From [Mycobacterium] manitobense (GTDB lineage Bacteria > Actinomycetota > Actinomycetes > Mycobacteriales > Mycobacteriaceae): a DNA stretch of 44,411 nucleotides. The notes below the pieces were generated by a model. That model did not search any database. It had not been told where the DNA came from and saw only the letters and a list, made by a program, of their open reading frames with translations. The position numbers were made by a program, and so were the translations under genes. Shown here piece by piece: positions 23,712-33,766 of this stretch. The stretch lies in contig NZ_JACKSJ010000128.1 in NCBI RefSeq assembly GCF_025821665.1, forward strand, positions 1-44,411. Reading direction: 5' to 3'. Position 1 is the stretch's first letter; every line of letters starts with the position of its first letter.

Positions 23712-24814
23712 CCGGGCATCTGCACGTCGGGGTGGCGCTGGACGGCTACGGCTGGAACCCGCACGCCTGGCGCCACACACCGGAGCTGCCGTCAGTGCTC
23801 GGCGGCCGGTACTGGGCCGGACTGGCCGCCACCGCCGAGCGCGGTCTGCTCGACTTCCTCACCATCGACGATTCCCTGATGCCCCAGCCGGGACGGGGAC
23901 AGCGCATCGACCCGCACCGGCCCGCCGGCCGCGCCGACGCCGTGCTGGTGACCGCGCGCATCGCCGCCGCAACCCGCCACATCGGCCTGATCCCCGTCGC
24001 GACGGTCACCCACACCGAGCCGTTCCACGTCTCGAAGGCCATCGCCACCCTCGACTTCGTCTCACACGGCCGGGCCGGCTGGCAACCGCGGGTCAGCGCC
24101 GCCGCGCACGAGGCGGCACTGTTCGGCAGGCGGTCGTGGGCCGGCGCCGACGATCCGTCGTTCGTCGACGGCCTGTTCGACGAGGCCGCCGACGCGGTGG
24201 AGGTGGTGCGCAGGCTGTGGGACTCCTGGGAGGACGACGCCGTCATCCGCGACGTGGCGTCCGGCCGCTACGTAGACCGGGACAAGCTGCACTACATCGA
24301 CTTCACCGGCCGGCACTTCTCGGTGAAGGGCCCGTCGATCACACCGCGGCCACCGCAGGGGCAACCTGTGGTCGCGGCGCTCGCCCATGCGCCGCGGGTG
24401 TACGAGTTCGCTGCGCGCAGTGCCGATCTGGTGTTCATCACGCCCGCCGACAACGCCGCGGTGCCCACCCTGCTCGACGAGGTCGCGACCGCGGGCGGCA
24501 CCGATCTCAAGGTGTACGCCGACCTCGTGGTCTCGCTCACCGGTGACACCGACTTCCGTTCCGACGCAGCGATATTCGGCGGCAGCGCCGATGAACTGAC
24601 GGACCTGCTGCTGTCCTGGCACGACCTCGGGGTCGACGGCGTCCGGCTGCGCCCGGCCGTGCACGCCACCGACCTGCCCGGCATCGTCGACGAGGTGGTG
24701 CCCCGCCTGCAGCGCGCGGGCCGCTTCCGCACCGGCTATGCCGACGAGACGCTGCGCAGCCGGCTCGCACTCCCGGTGGCCGACAACCGATACGCCGCGG
24801 TGCGTGCGTCATGA
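23708..24814 (+). CDS. Luciferase-like (LLM) flavin-dependent monooxygenase 1
   Basis: 368 residues, bacterial-luciferase TIM barrel. Visible family segments are AERGLLDFLTIDDSLM, IAAATRHIGLIPVATVTHTEPFHVSKAIATLDFVSHGRAGWQ and the C-terminal RTGYADETLRSRLAL, all typical of the NtaA/SnaA/DszA branch. It is shorter than those enzymes (~450 residues) and lacks part of the insertion region. It needs FMNH2 from a separate reductase, not encoded in the operon. Overlaps on both sides (ATGA) indicate translational coupling. Confidence 0.85.
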   Translation: MTGHLHVGVALDGYGWNPHAWRHTPELPSVLGGRYWAGLAATAERGLLDFLTIDDSLMPQPGRGQRIDPHRPAGRADAVLVTARIAAATRHIGLIPVATVTHTEPFHVSKAIATLDFVSHGRAGWQPRVSAAAHEAALFGRRSWAGADDPSFVDGLFDEAADAVEVVRRLWDSWEDDAVIRDVASGRYVDRDKLHYIDFTGRHFSVKGPSITPRPPQGQPVVAALAHAPRVYEFAARSADLVFITPADNAAVPTLLDEVATAGGTDLKVYADLVVSLTGDTDFRSDAAIFGGSADELTDLLLSWHDLGVDGVRLRPAVHATDLPGIVDEVVPRLQRAGRFRTGYADETLRSRLALPVADNRYAAVRAS

Positions 24815-25929
24815 CCGTTCCGCTGTCCGTGCTCGACCTGTCGCCGATCCCCGAGGGCGGTGACGCGGCGACCGCACTGCGCAACACCGTCGACCTGGCC
24901 CGGCACGCCGAGCAGTGGGGGTTCCGGCGGTATTGGGTCGCCGAGCACCACTTCGTGGCGGTGGCCAGTTCGTCGCCCGCCGTGCTGATCGGCCAGATCG
25001 CCGCGGCCACCGACCGGATCCGGGTCGGATCGGCAGCCGTCCAGGTCGGTCAGACCACGGCGATCGCGGTGGCGGAGAGCTTCGGCACGCTCGACGCCTT
25101 CCACCCCGGCCGCATCGACCTCGGGTTGGGCCGATCGGGTCAGCGGCGCCGCGACGCGGCCGGGCAACCGGCGCAGGAGAAGCCCGAGCCGCGAAGCGAC
25201 TGGCTCGACGTCGACGGTGTGGTGGTGCCGCCGCCGTTCGACACGCGCGCACTGCTGACCAAGCCGCGCTTCACCGCCCGGATGGCGGCGCTGCAGCAAC
25301 CCGGCGCGGAGTCACCCGACTTCGCCGAGCAGGTCGACGACATCCTGGCGATGCTCGCGGGCAGCTACCGCGTCGGCGACGTCGAGGCGCACGCGGTTCC
25401 CGGCGAGGGCGCGGGCCTGACGCCGTGGGTGTTCGGCAGCAGCAGGGGCCAGAGCGCCCAGGTGGCCGGCGCCCGCGGGCTGCCGTTCGTCGCCAGCTAC
25501 CACATCACCCCGGCGACGGCGCTGGAGGCGGTCGACGCCTACCGCGACGCGTTCACCCCGTCGGCGTGGCTGGCCGAACCCTATGTGGTGGTCTCGGCCG
25601 ACGTGCTGGTCGCCGACGACTCCGAGACCGCGCACCGGCTGGCGGCCGGCTACGGGCACTGGGTGTACTCGATCCGCGCCGGCGACGGCGCGGTGCCGTA
25701 CCCGGATTCCGCGCGGTGCACTCAGCTGACCGACGAGCAGCGCGCCGTGGTCGCCGACCGGATCGCCACGCAGTTCGTCGGCGACGCCGACGAGGTCGCC
25801 GCCCGGCTGGCAGCTCTGCAGCGGGTCACCGCCGCCGACGAACTGGTGGTCACGTCGGTCACCCACCGCCACGAGGACCGGCTGCGGTCCCACGAGTTGC
25901 TCGCCAAGCGCTGGGGACTGGGCGGATGA
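24811..25929 (+). CDS. Luciferase-like (LLM) flavin-dependent monooxygenase 2
   Basis: 372 residues with the signature of the LLM 'group 1' enzymes: LSVLDLSPIPEGGDAATAL at the N-terminus, GFRRYWVAEHHF, and FGTLDAFHPGRIDLGLGRSG. A middle insertion (QRRRDAAGQ...PRFTAR) is longer than usual. Substrate unknown. It overlaps both neighbours by 4 nt. It belongs to a different subfamily from enzymes 1 and 3, so the three are unlikely to be simple duplicates and may act on successive or alternative substrates. Confidence 0.87.
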   Translation: MTVPLSVLDLSPIPEGGDAATALRNTVDLARHAEQWGFRRYWVAEHHFVAVASSSPAVLIGQIAAATDRIRVGSAAVQVGQTTAIAVAESFGTLDAFHPGRIDLGLGRSGQRRRDAAGQPAQEKPEPRSDWLDVDGVVVPPPFDTRALLTKPRFTARMAALQQPGAESPDFAEQVDDILAMLAGSYRVGDVEAHAVPGEGAGLTPWVFGSSRGQSAQVAGARGLPFVASYHITPATALEAVDAYRDAFTPSAWLAEPYVVVSADVLVADDSETAHRLAAGYGHWVYSIRAGDGAVPYPDSARCTQLTDEQRAVVADRIATQFVGDADEVAARLAALQRVTAADELVVTSVTHRHEDRLRSHELLAKRWGLGG

Positions 25930-27272
25930 GCGCACGGAACGGCAAGCACCGCAAACCCATTCACCTCGCCGCGCACTTCCCGGGGGTCAACAACACCACG
26001 GTGTGGACCGATCCCGACTCGGGCAGCCAGATCGAGTTCGACTCGTTCGTCCACCTGGCCCGCACCGCCGAACGCGGGCTGTTCGACTTCTTCTTCCTGG
26101 CCGAGGGGCTGCGCCTGCGCGAGCATCGCGGCCTCATCCACGACCTCGACGTGGTCGGCAGGCCGGACACCTTCACCGTGCTGGCGGCGCTCGCCGGTGT
26201 GACCGATCGGCTCGGCCTGGTCGGCACCATCAACACCACCTTCAACGAACCCTTCGAGGTGGCACGGCAGTTCGCATCGCTGGATCACCTGTCCGACGGG
26301 CGGGCCGGCTGGAACATGGTGACGTCGTCGGACGCGTTCACCGGCGAGAACTTCCGTCGCGGCGGCTATCTCGACCACGCCGACCGCTATCGCCGCGCCG
26401 CCGAGTTCATCACGGTGGCCCGCGAGTTCTGGCGGAGCTGGGCGCCCGGTGCGGTGGTCGCCGACCGGGACACCGGCGTCTACGTCGACCCGGCCGCGAT
26501 CCGCGAGATCAGTTATCAGGGAACGCAGTTCGATGTGCGGGGCGTCGCGACGCTGCCCGCGGGCCCGCAGGGGGAGCCGCTGCTGTTGCAGGCCGGCGAC
26601 TCCGCAGACGGCCGCGAGTTCGGCGCGCAGCACGCCGACGCGCTGTTCACCCTGCACTCCGCGCTGGATGCGGGGCAGCGCTACTACGCCGACGTCAAGG
26701 CCCGCGCGGTCGCCGCGGGCCGGGACCCCGACCGGCTCAAGGTCTTCCCAGCCGCCACCTTCGTGCTCGGCGACACCGCCGCGGAAGCCGCCGACCGGGC
26801 ACGCCACATCCGCCTGCAACAGGTCAGCGGCCCCACCGCGATCGCCATGCTGGAGCAGGTGTGGCAGCGCGACCTGTCGCACTACGACCCGGACGGCCCG
26901 CTGCCCGACGTCGAACCCGCCGACGACCCGACGCTGACCCAGGGTCGGGTGCGACACGCCGACCCGAAGGCGATGGCCGCCGGCTGGCGTGAGCGCGCCG
27001 AGGCCGAGAAGCTCTCGATCCGCGAACTGGTCATCGCCGTCACCAACCGGCAGCAGTTCGTCGGGACCCCGGCCGCGGTGGCCGACGAGATCGATCTGCA
27101 CGTGCAGTCCGACGCGTGCGACGGGTTCATCCTGGTGCCGCATCTGACGCCGCACGGCCTCGACGAGTTCGTCGACCGCGTGGTGCCGCTCCTGCAGGAG
27201 CGCGGGGCGTTCCGCACCGAGTACCGCGGCCACACCCTGCGCGAGCATCTGGGGCTGCCCGCCGGCGGATAG
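25926..27272 (+). CDS. Luciferase-like monooxygenase 3, NtaA/SnaA/DszA family
   Basis: 448 residues from ATG 25926, which overlaps the previous stop. Full-length family features are HLAAHFPGVNNTTVW, ERGLFDFFFLAEGL, FNEPFEVARQFASLDHLSDGRAGWNMVTS, and a C-terminal FILVPHLTPHGLDEFVDRVVPLLQERG. Members oxidise C-S or C-N bonds in compounds such as nitrilotriacetate, dibenzothiophene sulfone or EDTA, using FMNH2. A role in scavenging sulfur or nitrogen is plausible. The TAG stop also forms the first bases of a -10 hexamer for the next gene. Confidence 0.9.
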   Translation: MSARNGKHRKPIHLAAHFPGVNNTTVWTDPDSGSQIEFDSFVHLARTAERGLFDFFFLAEGLRLREHRGLIHDLDVVGRPDTFTVLAALAGVTDRLGLVGTINTTFNEPFEVARQFASLDHLSDGRAGWNMVTSSDAFTGENFRRGGYLDHADRYRRAAEFITVAREFWRSWAPGAVVADRDTGVYVDPAAIREISYQGTQFDVRGVATLPAGPQGEPLLLQAGDSADGREFGAQHADALFTLHSALDAGQRYYADVKARAVAAGRDPDRLKVFPAATFVLGDTAAEAADRARHIRLQQVSGPTAIAMLEQVWQRDLSHYDPDGPLPDVEPADDPTLTQGRVRHADPKAMAAGWRERAEAEKLSIRELVIAVTNRQQFVGTPAAVADEIDLHVQSDACDGFILVPHLTPHGLDEFVDRVVPLLQERGAFRTEYRGHTLREHLGLPAGG

Positions 27273-27275
27273 GCT
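27270..27275 (+). promoter_or_regulatory. -10 element fused to a stop codon
   Basis: TAGGCT begins with the TAG stop of monooxygenase 3. A start site near 27282 would give a ~28-nt leader with a G-rich SD for the small membrane protein at 27310. Confidence 0.4.
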
Positions 27276-27309
27276 GTACGGCACGCGAGACCCGTGGGGG
27301 TGGTCAAGG

Positions 27310-27603
27310 GTGTCTCAGGCGGCCGTGGGATGGCTGATGCTGGCGGCGGCGATGTTCCTGCTGGCCGGCGGTCTTGCGCTGCGGTCGTTCGTCGGCCGAC
27401 GCGCCGACCGCAGCGCGCTCGGCCGGATGCTGCGGCGGCTCCGGACCACCCGCTTCGGCCGGCTGTTCTTCGGCCCGGTGCACGGCGACGCGCTCGAGCC
27501 CGAGGAACTCGACCAGATGATCCTGATGCCGACGATCATCGTCTCCTGCGGGATCTGCCTGTCGGCGCTGTTCCTGCTCGGCTACGTGCTGCTGGCCCCC
27601 TGA
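27310..27603 (+). CDS. Small two-helix membrane protein
   Basis: 97 residues from GTG 27310. Helix 1 spans about 5-25 (AVGWLMLAAAMFLLAGGLAL), then a basic cytosolic loop (RADRSALGRMLRRLRTTRFGR) and an acidic stretch (HGDALEPEELDQ), and helix 2 at about 74-95 (IIVSCGICLSALFLLGYVLL). No function recognised. It ends 11 nt from the convergent metallo-hydrolase gene. Confidence 0.75.
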   Translation: MSQAAVGWLMLAAAMFLLAGGLALRSFVGRRADRSALGRMLRRLRTTRFGRLFFGPVHGDALEPEELDQMILMPTIIVSCGICLSALFLLGYVLLAP

Positions 27604-27614
27604 CCGCTTCGTGC

Positions 27615-28349
27615 TCAGCGGGGCCGCGCCTGCTCGACCAGGTCGTGGATAGGGCCGCGCCACACCGGGCCGTGGCCGGGCAGCAGCACCTCGGTCTCGA
27701 GCAGGCCGAGCGCGGCGAGGCTGCGCACACAGCCCTCCTGATCGTGGTTGAACATGTCGGGCAGCAACTGGGGCCGGTCGCGGCGCAGCAGCGGGTGGCC
27801 GGTCACCAGAGCGTCGCCGCTGACGAGCACGCCGTCCACCACGAAGGAACAGTGACCGCCGGTGTGGCCCGGTGTCGGGACGGCCCGCGGCGCACCCGGC
27901 AGATCCGCGGCGACCTCGTCGGTCAGGGCCTGCGCGGTCGGGATGCCGTCACGCACCATGCCGCCCCTGCGGGTGATCGCCACCGTCCAGGACAGCCACC
28001 GCGGCTGCCAGATGTGCTGCGCGACCTTGGCCGGCGAAACCTGTTCGAGGTAGTCCCTCCTGGCGTGGCCCACCTCGTCGGCGTGGCAGAACACCGGGAT
28101 GCCATGGTCTTTCGCCAGCCCGATGGCCGATCCGAAGTGGTCGACGTGGGCGTGGGTCAGCAGGAACGCCCGGATGTCGTCGACCCCGAAACCGGCGTCG
28201 CGCACCGACTGCAGCACCTCGCCGCGCTGCCCCGGAAAGCCGGCGTCGATCACCAGCACACCGTCGGGACCCGTCACCACCGTCCAGTTCACCAGCTCGG
28301 TGCGGGCGAAGTACACGTGCTCGGTGATCTGCGTCAGCGCCGCCGCCAT
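27615..28349 (-). CDS. Metallo-beta-lactamase-fold hydrolase
   Basis: 244 residues with the full dinuclear-zinc site: THAHVDH (H-x-H-x-D-H), His in PTPGHTGGH, the bridging Asp in VSGDALV, and the last His in LLPGHGPVW. The arrangement is glyoxalase-II-like. It corresponds in position to Rv0406c, next to fgd1 in M. tuberculosis. Substrate unknown. ATG 28349 lies 6 nt after a TAGACT -10, so the mRNA is probably leaderless. It is divergent from fgd1. Confidence 0.9.
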   Translation of the reverse strand: MAAALTQITEHVYFARTELVNWTVVTGPDGVLVIDAGFPGQRGEVLQSVRDAGFGVDDIRAFLLTHAHVDHFGSAIGLAKDHGIPVFCHADEVGHARRDYLEQVSPAKVAQHIWQPRWLSWTVAITRRGGMVRDGIPTAQALTDEVAADLPGAPRAVPTPGHTGGHCSFVVDGVLVSGDALVTGHPLLRRDRPQLLPDMFNHDQEGCVRSLAALGLLETEVLLPGHGPVWRGPIHDLVEQARPR

Positions 28350-28355
28350 CCCGCG

Positions 28356-28361
28356 AGTCTA
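28356..28361 (-). promoter_or_regulatory. -10 element for leaderless metallo-hydrolase gene
   Basis: On the minus strand TAGACT is followed by 6 nt and the ATG at 28349. No SD is present. A weaker TAGAAA hexamer (28372-28377) lies 7 nt before the divergent fgd1 GTG. Confidence 0.55.
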
Positions 28362-28384
28362 GGCAAGAGAGTAGAAACGAACGC

Positions 28385-29407
28385 GTGGCTGAAACCAAAC
28401 ATGGACTGAAACTGGGCTACAAGGCGTCGGCGGAGCAGTTCGCGCCGCGCGAGCTCGTCGAACTGGCCGTGGCCGCCGAGGCGCACGGCATGGACAGCGC
28501 CACGGTCAGCGACCACTTCCAGCCGTGGCGGCACGAGGGCGGCCACGCGCCGTTCTCCCTGGCGTGGATGACCGCCGTCGGTGAGCGCACCAAGACACTC
28601 CAGCTGGGCACCTCCGTGCTGACACCGACGTTCCGCTACAACCCGGCGGTGATCGCACAGGCGTTCGCCACGATGGCGTGCCTGTACCCGGACCGCATCT
28701 TCCTCGGAGTCGGCACCGGAGAAGCGCTCAACGAGATCGCCACCGGCTACGAGGGCGAATGGCCGGAGTTCAAGGAACGGTTCGCGCGCCTTCGCGAGTC
28801 GGTGAAGCTGATGCGCGAGCTGTGGCTGGGTGACCGCGTCGACTTCGACGGCGAGTACTACCGCACCAAGGGCGCCTCGATCTACGACGTGCCCGAGGGC
28901 GGGGTGCCGGTGTACATCGCCGCGGGCGGCCCGGTGGTGGCCAAGTACGCCGGCCGCGCGGGCGACGGCTTCATCTGTACCTCCGGCAAGGGCGAGGAGC
29001 TGTACAAGGACAAGCTGATCCCCGCCGTCTCAGAAGGTGCAGCGGGGGCGGGCAGATCGGCCGGCGACATCGACCGGATGATCGAGATCAAGATCTCCTA
29101 CGACACCGATCCCGAACTGGCGCTGGAGAACACCCGCTTCTGGGCGCCGCTGTCGCTGACCGCGGAGCAGAAGCACAGCATCGACGACCCGATCGAGATG
29201 GAGAAGGCCGCCGACGAGCTGCCCATCGAGCAGGTCGCCAAGCGCTGGATCGTCGCCTCCGACCCCGACGAGGCCGTCGAGAAGGTGAAGGACTACGTCG
29301 ACTGGGGCCTCAACCACCTGGTGTTCCACGCACCGGGGCACGACCAGAGGCGATTCCTCGAGCTGTTCCAGCGCGACCTGGAACCGCGCCTGCGCCGGCT
29401 GGGCTGA
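28385..29407 (+). CDS. fgd1: F420-dependent glucose-6-phosphate dehydrogenase
   Basis: 340 residues and near-identical, as I recall it, to mycobacterial Fgd1 over its whole length. It carries the active-site SDHFQPW (Asp43/His44, equal to Asp39/His40 in M. tuberculosis) and VGTGEALNE with catalytic Glu113. It oxidises glucose-6-phosphate to 6-phosphogluconolactone and makes F420H2, used by Ddn and other deazaflavin reductases, including those activating pretomanid and delamanid. The N-terminus is four residues longer than the M. tuberculosis protein ([11 protein letters not shown]). It is followed here by an EEP-family gene instead of directly by pta. Confidence 0.96.
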   Translation: MAETKHGLKLGYKASAEQFAPRELVELAVAAEAHGMDSATVSDHFQPWRHEGGHAPFSLAWMTAVGERTKTLQLGTSVLTPTFRYNPAVIAQAFATMACLYPDRIFLGVGTGEALNEIATGYEGEWPEFKERFARLRESVKLMRELWLGDRVDFDGEYYRTKGASIYDVPEGGVPVYIAAGGPVVAKYAGRAGDGFICTSGKGEELYKDKLIPAVSEGAAGAGRSAGDIDRMIEIKISYDTDPELALENTRFWAPLSLTAEQKHSIDDPIEMEKAADELPIEQVAKRWIVASDPDEAVEKVKDYVDWGLNHLVFHAPGHDQRRFLELFQRDLEPRLRRLG

Positions 29408-29422
29408 TCCGCCGCGCCGCGG

Positions 29423-30382
29423 ATGCGGATCCTCCTCACCGTCCTCGGCGTGCTCGCGCTGGGTGCGGCCGCGCTCGGCCTTGCGGCACGTTACGTGCCG
29501 ATCGACGGGCACGGCGTGCTCATCGTGGCGTCGGCGGCGCCGTACCTGATGCTTGCCGCGCCCGTCGCCGTGGCGCTGCTGGGCCTGGGCCGGCGCTGGG
29601 TGCTCACCGGCCTGGCGGCAGTGCTGTCGGTGGCGCTGCTGGTCGTCATGCTGCCCCGCTACCTCGGCTCCGAAAGCGCCGCCGAATCCTCTGTTCAGCT
29701 ACGCGTGCTGACGGCCAATCTCGGCATGGGCCGGGCGGATCCACGTGCCCTCGCGGCGGCGGCGAACGCGACCGCCGACGTGCTGGTGGCCGAGGAGATG
29801 ACGGCTGAGGCGGCGACCGGGCTGTCGCGGGCCGGTCTCGACCGCGCCTTCCCGCACCGCATGCTCGACCCGCACCCGATGGCCGGCGGCATCGGCGTGT
29901 GGAGCCGCCACCCGATCACCGACTCCGGCTTCGTCGAGGACTACACCCTGTCGACGCTGCGGATGCGCATCCAGGTGCCCGGGGTGGCCATCGCCCCGAC
30001 CGTGGTGGCGATCCACCTGCCCGCGCCGTGGCCGATGCCGATCGGTGCCTGGCGACGTGACCTGGCCCGGTTGCCTGCGACGCTGCGCGAACTCGGCGGG
30101 CAGGCGGGGGCCGGTGCGGTGATCGTGGCGGGCGACCTGAACGCGACGATGGACATGGCGCCGTTCCGGCGGCTGCTCGACGAGGGCTACCGCACCGCGA
30201 CCGAACAGGCAGGCGCCGGTCTGGGCCGCACGTTCCCCGGCGGGCGCCGCATCCCGCCGGTGCTGGGCATCGACCATGTCCTGGTGCGCAACTGCGTCGC
30301 CACGTCGGCGCGCACGGTCGGCCTGCCAGGCTCCGACCACCTCGGCCTGCTGGTGGGTGTGGAGGTCCCGCTCGATCCGTAG
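29423..30382 (+). CDS. Membrane-anchored endonuclease/exonuclease/phosphatase-family protein
   Basis: 319 residues. Three hydrophobic helices at about 3-22, 30-52 and 55-76 anchor it, and the EEP domain (about 92-319) faces outside. Catalytic motifs are LTANLGM, VAEEM (the metal-binding Glu), GDLNATMD (Asp/Asn), and GIDHVLV with SDHLGLLV at the end (Asp/His). Relatives hydrolyse phosphodiesters in nucleic acids or lipids; an extracellular DNase or phospholipid phosphodiesterase role is possible. The gene sits between fgd1 and pta, which I recall as adjacent in M. tuberculosis. Confidence 0.88.
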   Translation: MRILLTVLGVLALGAAALGLAARYVPIDGHGVLIVASAAPYLMLAAPVAVALLGLGRRWVLTGLAAVLSVALLVVMLPRYLGSESAAESSVQLRVLTANLGMGRADPRALAAAANATADVLVAEEMTAEAATGLSRAGLDRAFPHRMLDPHPMAGGIGVWSRHPITDSGFVEDYTLSTLRMRIQVPGVAIAPTVVAIHLPAPWPMPIGAWRRDLARLPATLRELGGQAGAGAVIVAGDLNATMDMAPFRRLLDEGYRTATEQAGAGLGRTFPGGRRIPPVLGIDHVLVRNCVATSARTVGLPGSDHLGLLVGVEVPLDP

Positions 30383-30385
30383 GCT
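30380..30385 (+). promoter_or_regulatory. -10 element for leaderless pta, fused to upstream stop
   Basis: TAGGCT begins with the TAG stop of the EEP gene and is followed by 7 nt and the pta GTG. This suggests that pta-ackA has its own leaderless promoter. Confidence 0.5.
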
Positions 30386-30392
30386 TTGACTC

Positions 30393-32480
30393 GTGCCCGA
30401 GGCCCGAGAACCCCGAGTGTCCGCCATCTACGTCGCGTCGCCCGAAGGCGACACCGGGAAGTCGACCATCGCGCTTGGCATCCTGCACCGCCTGGCGGCG
30501 ACCGTCGCCAAGGCGGGTGTGTTCCGGCCGATCGCCCGCCTTTCAGACCACGCCGAGCGCGACTACATCCTGGAACTGCTGCTGGCGCACACCACCGCCG
30601 GGTTGTCCTACGACGACTGCGTCGGCGTGAGTTACCAGCAGCTGCACGAGGACCCCGACGCCGCGATCGGCGAGATCGTCGACCGCTACCACCGGGTGGC
30701 CGACCAGTGCGACGCCGTGCTGATCGTCGGCAGCGACTACACCGACGTCGCCGCCCCCAGCGAGTTGAGCGTCAACGCGCGGATCGCGGCGAACCTCGGC
30801 GCCCCGGTGGTGCTCGCGGTCAAGGCCAGGGACCGCAGCCCCGCCCAGGTTGCACAGGTGGTCGAGGTCTGCCTGGACGAGATCGCCGGCCAGCACGCGC
30901 TGACCGCCGCGGTGGTGGCCAACCGCTGCGACCCCGACCAGCTGACAGCGGTCGCCGACGCGCTGCGCACCGTCGGCCCGCCGGCGTACGTGCTGCCCGA
31001 GGAACCGCTGCTGGTCGCACCGTCGGTGGCCGAACTGCAGAGCGCCGTCGACGGGACGCTGATCCTCGGCGACGAGGCGCTGCTGCACCGCGAGGCGATG
31101 GACGTGCTCGTCGCGGGCATGACCGCCGAACACGTGCTCGAGCGGCTCACCGAGGCCGTCGCGGTGGTCACCCCCGGGGACCGTTCGGATGTGGTGCTCG
31201 CCGTGGTCAGTGCGCATGCCGCCGAGGGGTTCCCGTCGCTGTCGGGCATCATCCTCAACGGCGGACTGGACCTGCACCCGTCGATCTCGGCGCTGGTGTC
31301 CGGGCTCGGGCTGCGGCTGCCGATCATCGCCACCCCGTACGGCACGTTCGAGACGGCCAGCCGGGTCGCCGCCACCCGCGGCCGGGTCACCGCCTCCTCA
31401 CAGCGCAAGATCGACACCGCGCTGACGCTGATGGACAGTCACGTCGACACCGCCGATCTGATTGCGCAGCTGTCGATCTCGGTGCCGACGGTGACGACGC
31501 CGCAGATGTTCACCTACCAGCTGATCGACCAGGCCCGTTCGGACCGCAGGCACATCGTGCTGCCCGAGGGCGACGACGACCGCATCCTCAAGGCCGCCGG
31601 GCGACTGCTGCAACGCGGGGTGGCCGACCTGACGATCCTCGGCGAGGAGACCCAGGTGCGTTCGCGCGCCGCGGAACTCGGCGTCGACCTGTCCGCGGCC
31701 ACCGTGCTCGACCCGCTCACCAGCGACCTGTGTGACCGGTTCGCCGAACAGTACGCCGAGCTGCGCAAGCACAAGGGTGTGACGGTCGAGCAGGCCCGCG
31801 AGACCATCCACGACGTCTCCTACTTCGGCACCATGCTGGTGCACAACGACATGGTCGACGGCATGGTGTCGGGCGCCCGGCACACCACCGCGCACACCGT
31901 GCGTCCGTCCTTCGAGATCATCAAGACCCTGCCCGACGTGTCCACCGTGTCCAGCATCTTCCTGATGTGCCTGGCCGACCGGGTGCTGGCCTACGGCGAC
32001 TGCGCGATCGTGCCCGACCCGACGTCGGAGCAACTCGCCGACATCGCGATCTCCTCAGCGCGCACCGCCGCCCAGTTCGGCATCGACCCGCGGGTGGCAA
32101 TGCTGTCCTACTCCACCGGCACGTCGGGCACCGGCGCCGACGTCGACAAAGTCCGGGCGGCAACCGAATTCGTCCGGCAACGCGAGCCGGACCTGCTGGT
32201 CGACGGCCCGATCCAGTACGACGCCGCCGTCGAACCGTCGGTGGCCGAGACGAAGATGCCCGACTCACCCGTCGCCGGCCGGGCGACGGTGCTGATCTTC
32301 CCGGACCTCAACACCGGCAACAACACCTACAAGGCGGTGCAGCGCAGTGCGGGTGCGATCGCCATCGGTCCGGTGCTGCAGGGCCTGAAGAAACCGGTCA
32401 ACGACCTGTCCCGGGGGGCGCTCGTGGAGGACATCGTGAACACCGTGGCGATCACGGCGATCCAGGCGCAGGGCAAGTGA
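30393..32480 (+). CDS. pta: Phosphate acetyltransferase
   Basis: 695 residues, the long type II form. The N-terminal P-loop-like domain starts [21 protein letters not shown] and is related to dethiobiotin synthetase. A DRTGG-type middle domain (~215-335) and the C-terminal PTA_PTB catalytic domain (~370-690) follow, with [28 protein letters not shown] and [16 protein letters not shown]. It interconverts acetyl-CoA and acetyl phosphate. ackA overlaps its stop by 4 nt. It matches Rv0408. Confidence 0.95.
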   Translation: MPEAREPRVSAIYVASPEGDTGKSTIALGILHRLAATVAKAGVFRPIARLSDHAERDYILELLLAHTTAGLSYDDCVGVSYQQLHEDPDAAIGEIVDRYHRVADQCDAVLIVGSDYTDVAAPSELSVNARIAANLGAPVVLAVKARDRSPAQVAQVVEVCLDEIAGQHALTAAVVANRCDPDQLTAVADALRTVGPPAYVLPEEPLLVAPSVAELQSAVDGTLILGDEALLHREAMDVLVAGMTAEHVLERLTEAVAVVTPGDRSDVVLAVVSAHAAEGFPSLSGIILNGGLDLHPSISALVSGLGLRLPIIATPYGTFETASRVAATRGRVTASSQRKIDTALTLMDSHVDTADLIAQLSISVPTVTTPQMFTYQLIDQARSDRRHIVLPEGDDDRILKAAGRLLQRGVADLTILGEETQVRSRAAELGVDLSAATVLDPLTSDLCDRFAEQYAELRKHKGVTVEQARETIHDVSYFGTMLVHNDMVDGMVSGARHTTAHTVRPSFEIIKTLPDVSTVSSIFLMCLADRVLAYGDCAIVPDPTSEQLADIAISSARTAAQFGIDPRVAMLSYSTGTSGTGADVDKVRAATEFVRQREPDLLVDGPIQYDAAVEPSVAETKMPDSPVAGRATVLIFPDLNTGNNTYKAVQRSAGAIAIGPVLQGLKKPVNDLSRGALVEDIVNTVAITAIQAQGK

Positions 32481-33676
32481 GCGCCGAGCGCACCGTCCTG
32501 GTGCTCAACTCCGGCTCGTCATCGGTGAAATTTCAGTTGATACAGCCTGATTCGGGTGCGTCACTGGCCGACGGCGTCGTCGAGCGGATCGGTGAGGAGT
32601 CGTCCTCGGCGAGCCTGACGCTGGGTGAGCGCGAGGTCAGCCGCGACGACAAGGTGGCCGATCACGAGGCCGCGCTGCGCACCGCGTTCGAGCTGTTCGA
32701 GGAAGCCGGCGCGCAACTCGGGTCGGTCGGGCTGGTCGCGGTGGGTCACCGCGTCGTGCACGGCGGCCCGGATCTGTACCGGCCGACACTGATCGACGAC
32801 GCACTGGTCGCCGAGCTCGAGGAGCTGGCGCCGATGGCGCCGCTGCACAATCCGCCCGCGGTGCTCGGCATCAACGTCGCCCGCAAGGCGTTGCCCGACC
32901 TGCCGCACGTCGCGGTGTTCGACACCGCGTTCTTCCACGACCTGCCACCGGCGGCGGCGACCTACGCGATAGACCGGGACATCGCCGAGCAGTGGCACAT
33001 CCGCCGGTACGGCTTCCACGGCACGTCACACCAGTACGTCAGCGAACAGGCCGCCGCTTTCCTCGGGGCAGCGCCGGAATCGCTCAACCAGATCGTGCTG
33101 CACCTGGGCAACGGCGCGTCGGCGTCGGCGATCGTCGGCGGGCGCCCGGTCGACACCTCCATGGGACTGACACCGATGGAGGGCCTGGTGATGGGCACCC
33201 GGTCCGGGGACATCGACCCCGGCGTCGTCATGTATCTCTGGCGGACCGCGGGCATGAGCGTCGAGGACATCGAGACCATGCTCAACAAGCGCGCCGGCGT
33301 GCGCGGTCTCGGTGGCGAGGTGGACTTCCGGGTGCTGCACGAGCGCATCGAATCCGGCGACGAGCAGGCGCAATTGGCCTATGACGTCTACATTCACCGG
33401 TTGCGCAAGTACATCGGCGCCTACCTGGCGCTGCTGGGCACCACCGACGTCATCAGTTTCACTGCCGGCGTCGGCGAGAACGACGCCGCCGTCCGGCGCG
33501 ACGCCCTGTCCGGGCTCGCGCCGCTGGGCGTGGAACTCGACGAGCACCTCAACGCCAGCCCCGCGAAGGCGGCCCGGCGGATCTCCGCCGACAGGTCGCC
33601 CACCACGGTGCTCGTCGTGCCGACCAACGAGGAGCTGGCGATCGCGCGGGCCTGCGTGCAGGTCGTCGACGAATAG
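32477..33676 (+). CDS. ackA: Acetate kinase
   Basis: 399 residues from GTG 32477, overlapping the pta stop. ASKHA-fold signatures are NSGSSSVKF at the N-terminus, [39 protein letters not shown] and FTAGVGEND. Catalytic Arg and Asp residues are in the HRVVHGG and FDTAF segments. It transfers phosphate between acetyl phosphate and ADP/ATP, forming the acetate overflow and uptake pair with Pta. A stable hairpin follows 7 nt after the stop. Confidence 0.95.
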   Translation: MSAERTVLVLNSGSSSVKFQLIQPDSGASLADGVVERIGEESSSASLTLGEREVSRDDKVADHEAALRTAFELFEEAGAQLGSVGLVAVGHRVVHGGPDLYRPTLIDDALVAELEELAPMAPLHNPPAVLGINVARKALPDLPHVAVFDTAFFHDLPPAAATYAIDRDIAEQWHIRRYGFHGTSHQYVSEQAAAFLGAAPESLNQIVLHLGNGASASAIVGGRPVDTSMGLTPMEGLVMGTRSGDIDPGVVMYLWRTAGMSVEDIETMLNKRAGVRGLGGEVDFRVLHERIESGDEQAQLAYDVYIHRLRKYIGAYLALLGTTDVISFTAGVGENDAAVRRDALSGLAPLGVELDEHLNASPAKAARRISADRSPTTVLVVPTNEELAIARACVQVVDE

Positions 33677-33682
33677 CGGTTG

Positions 33683-33711
33683 TCCTGCGCCGAGATCGAC
33701 GTGGCGCAGGA
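33683..33711 (+). terminator. Hairpin terminator after ackA
   Basis: TCCTGCGCC (33683-33691) pairs perfectly with GGCGCAGGA (33703-33711) across an 11-nt loop, 7 nt after the ackA stop. There is no U-tract, as is usual for mycobacterial terminators. It could also be part of a dispersed intergenic repeat. Confidence 0.6.
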
Positions 33712-33766
33712 GAAGTGCGGGACGAGTCATGCGTGAGAGCAATCTCGACGCCGAGACGTGATGCGC

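Noticed and set aside
23742..24250. Minus-strand frames opposite the flavin monooxygenases
   Set aside because: Ser/Arg/Ala-rich antisense translations. The plus-strand genes are coupled by ATGA overlaps and carry luciferase-family motifs.
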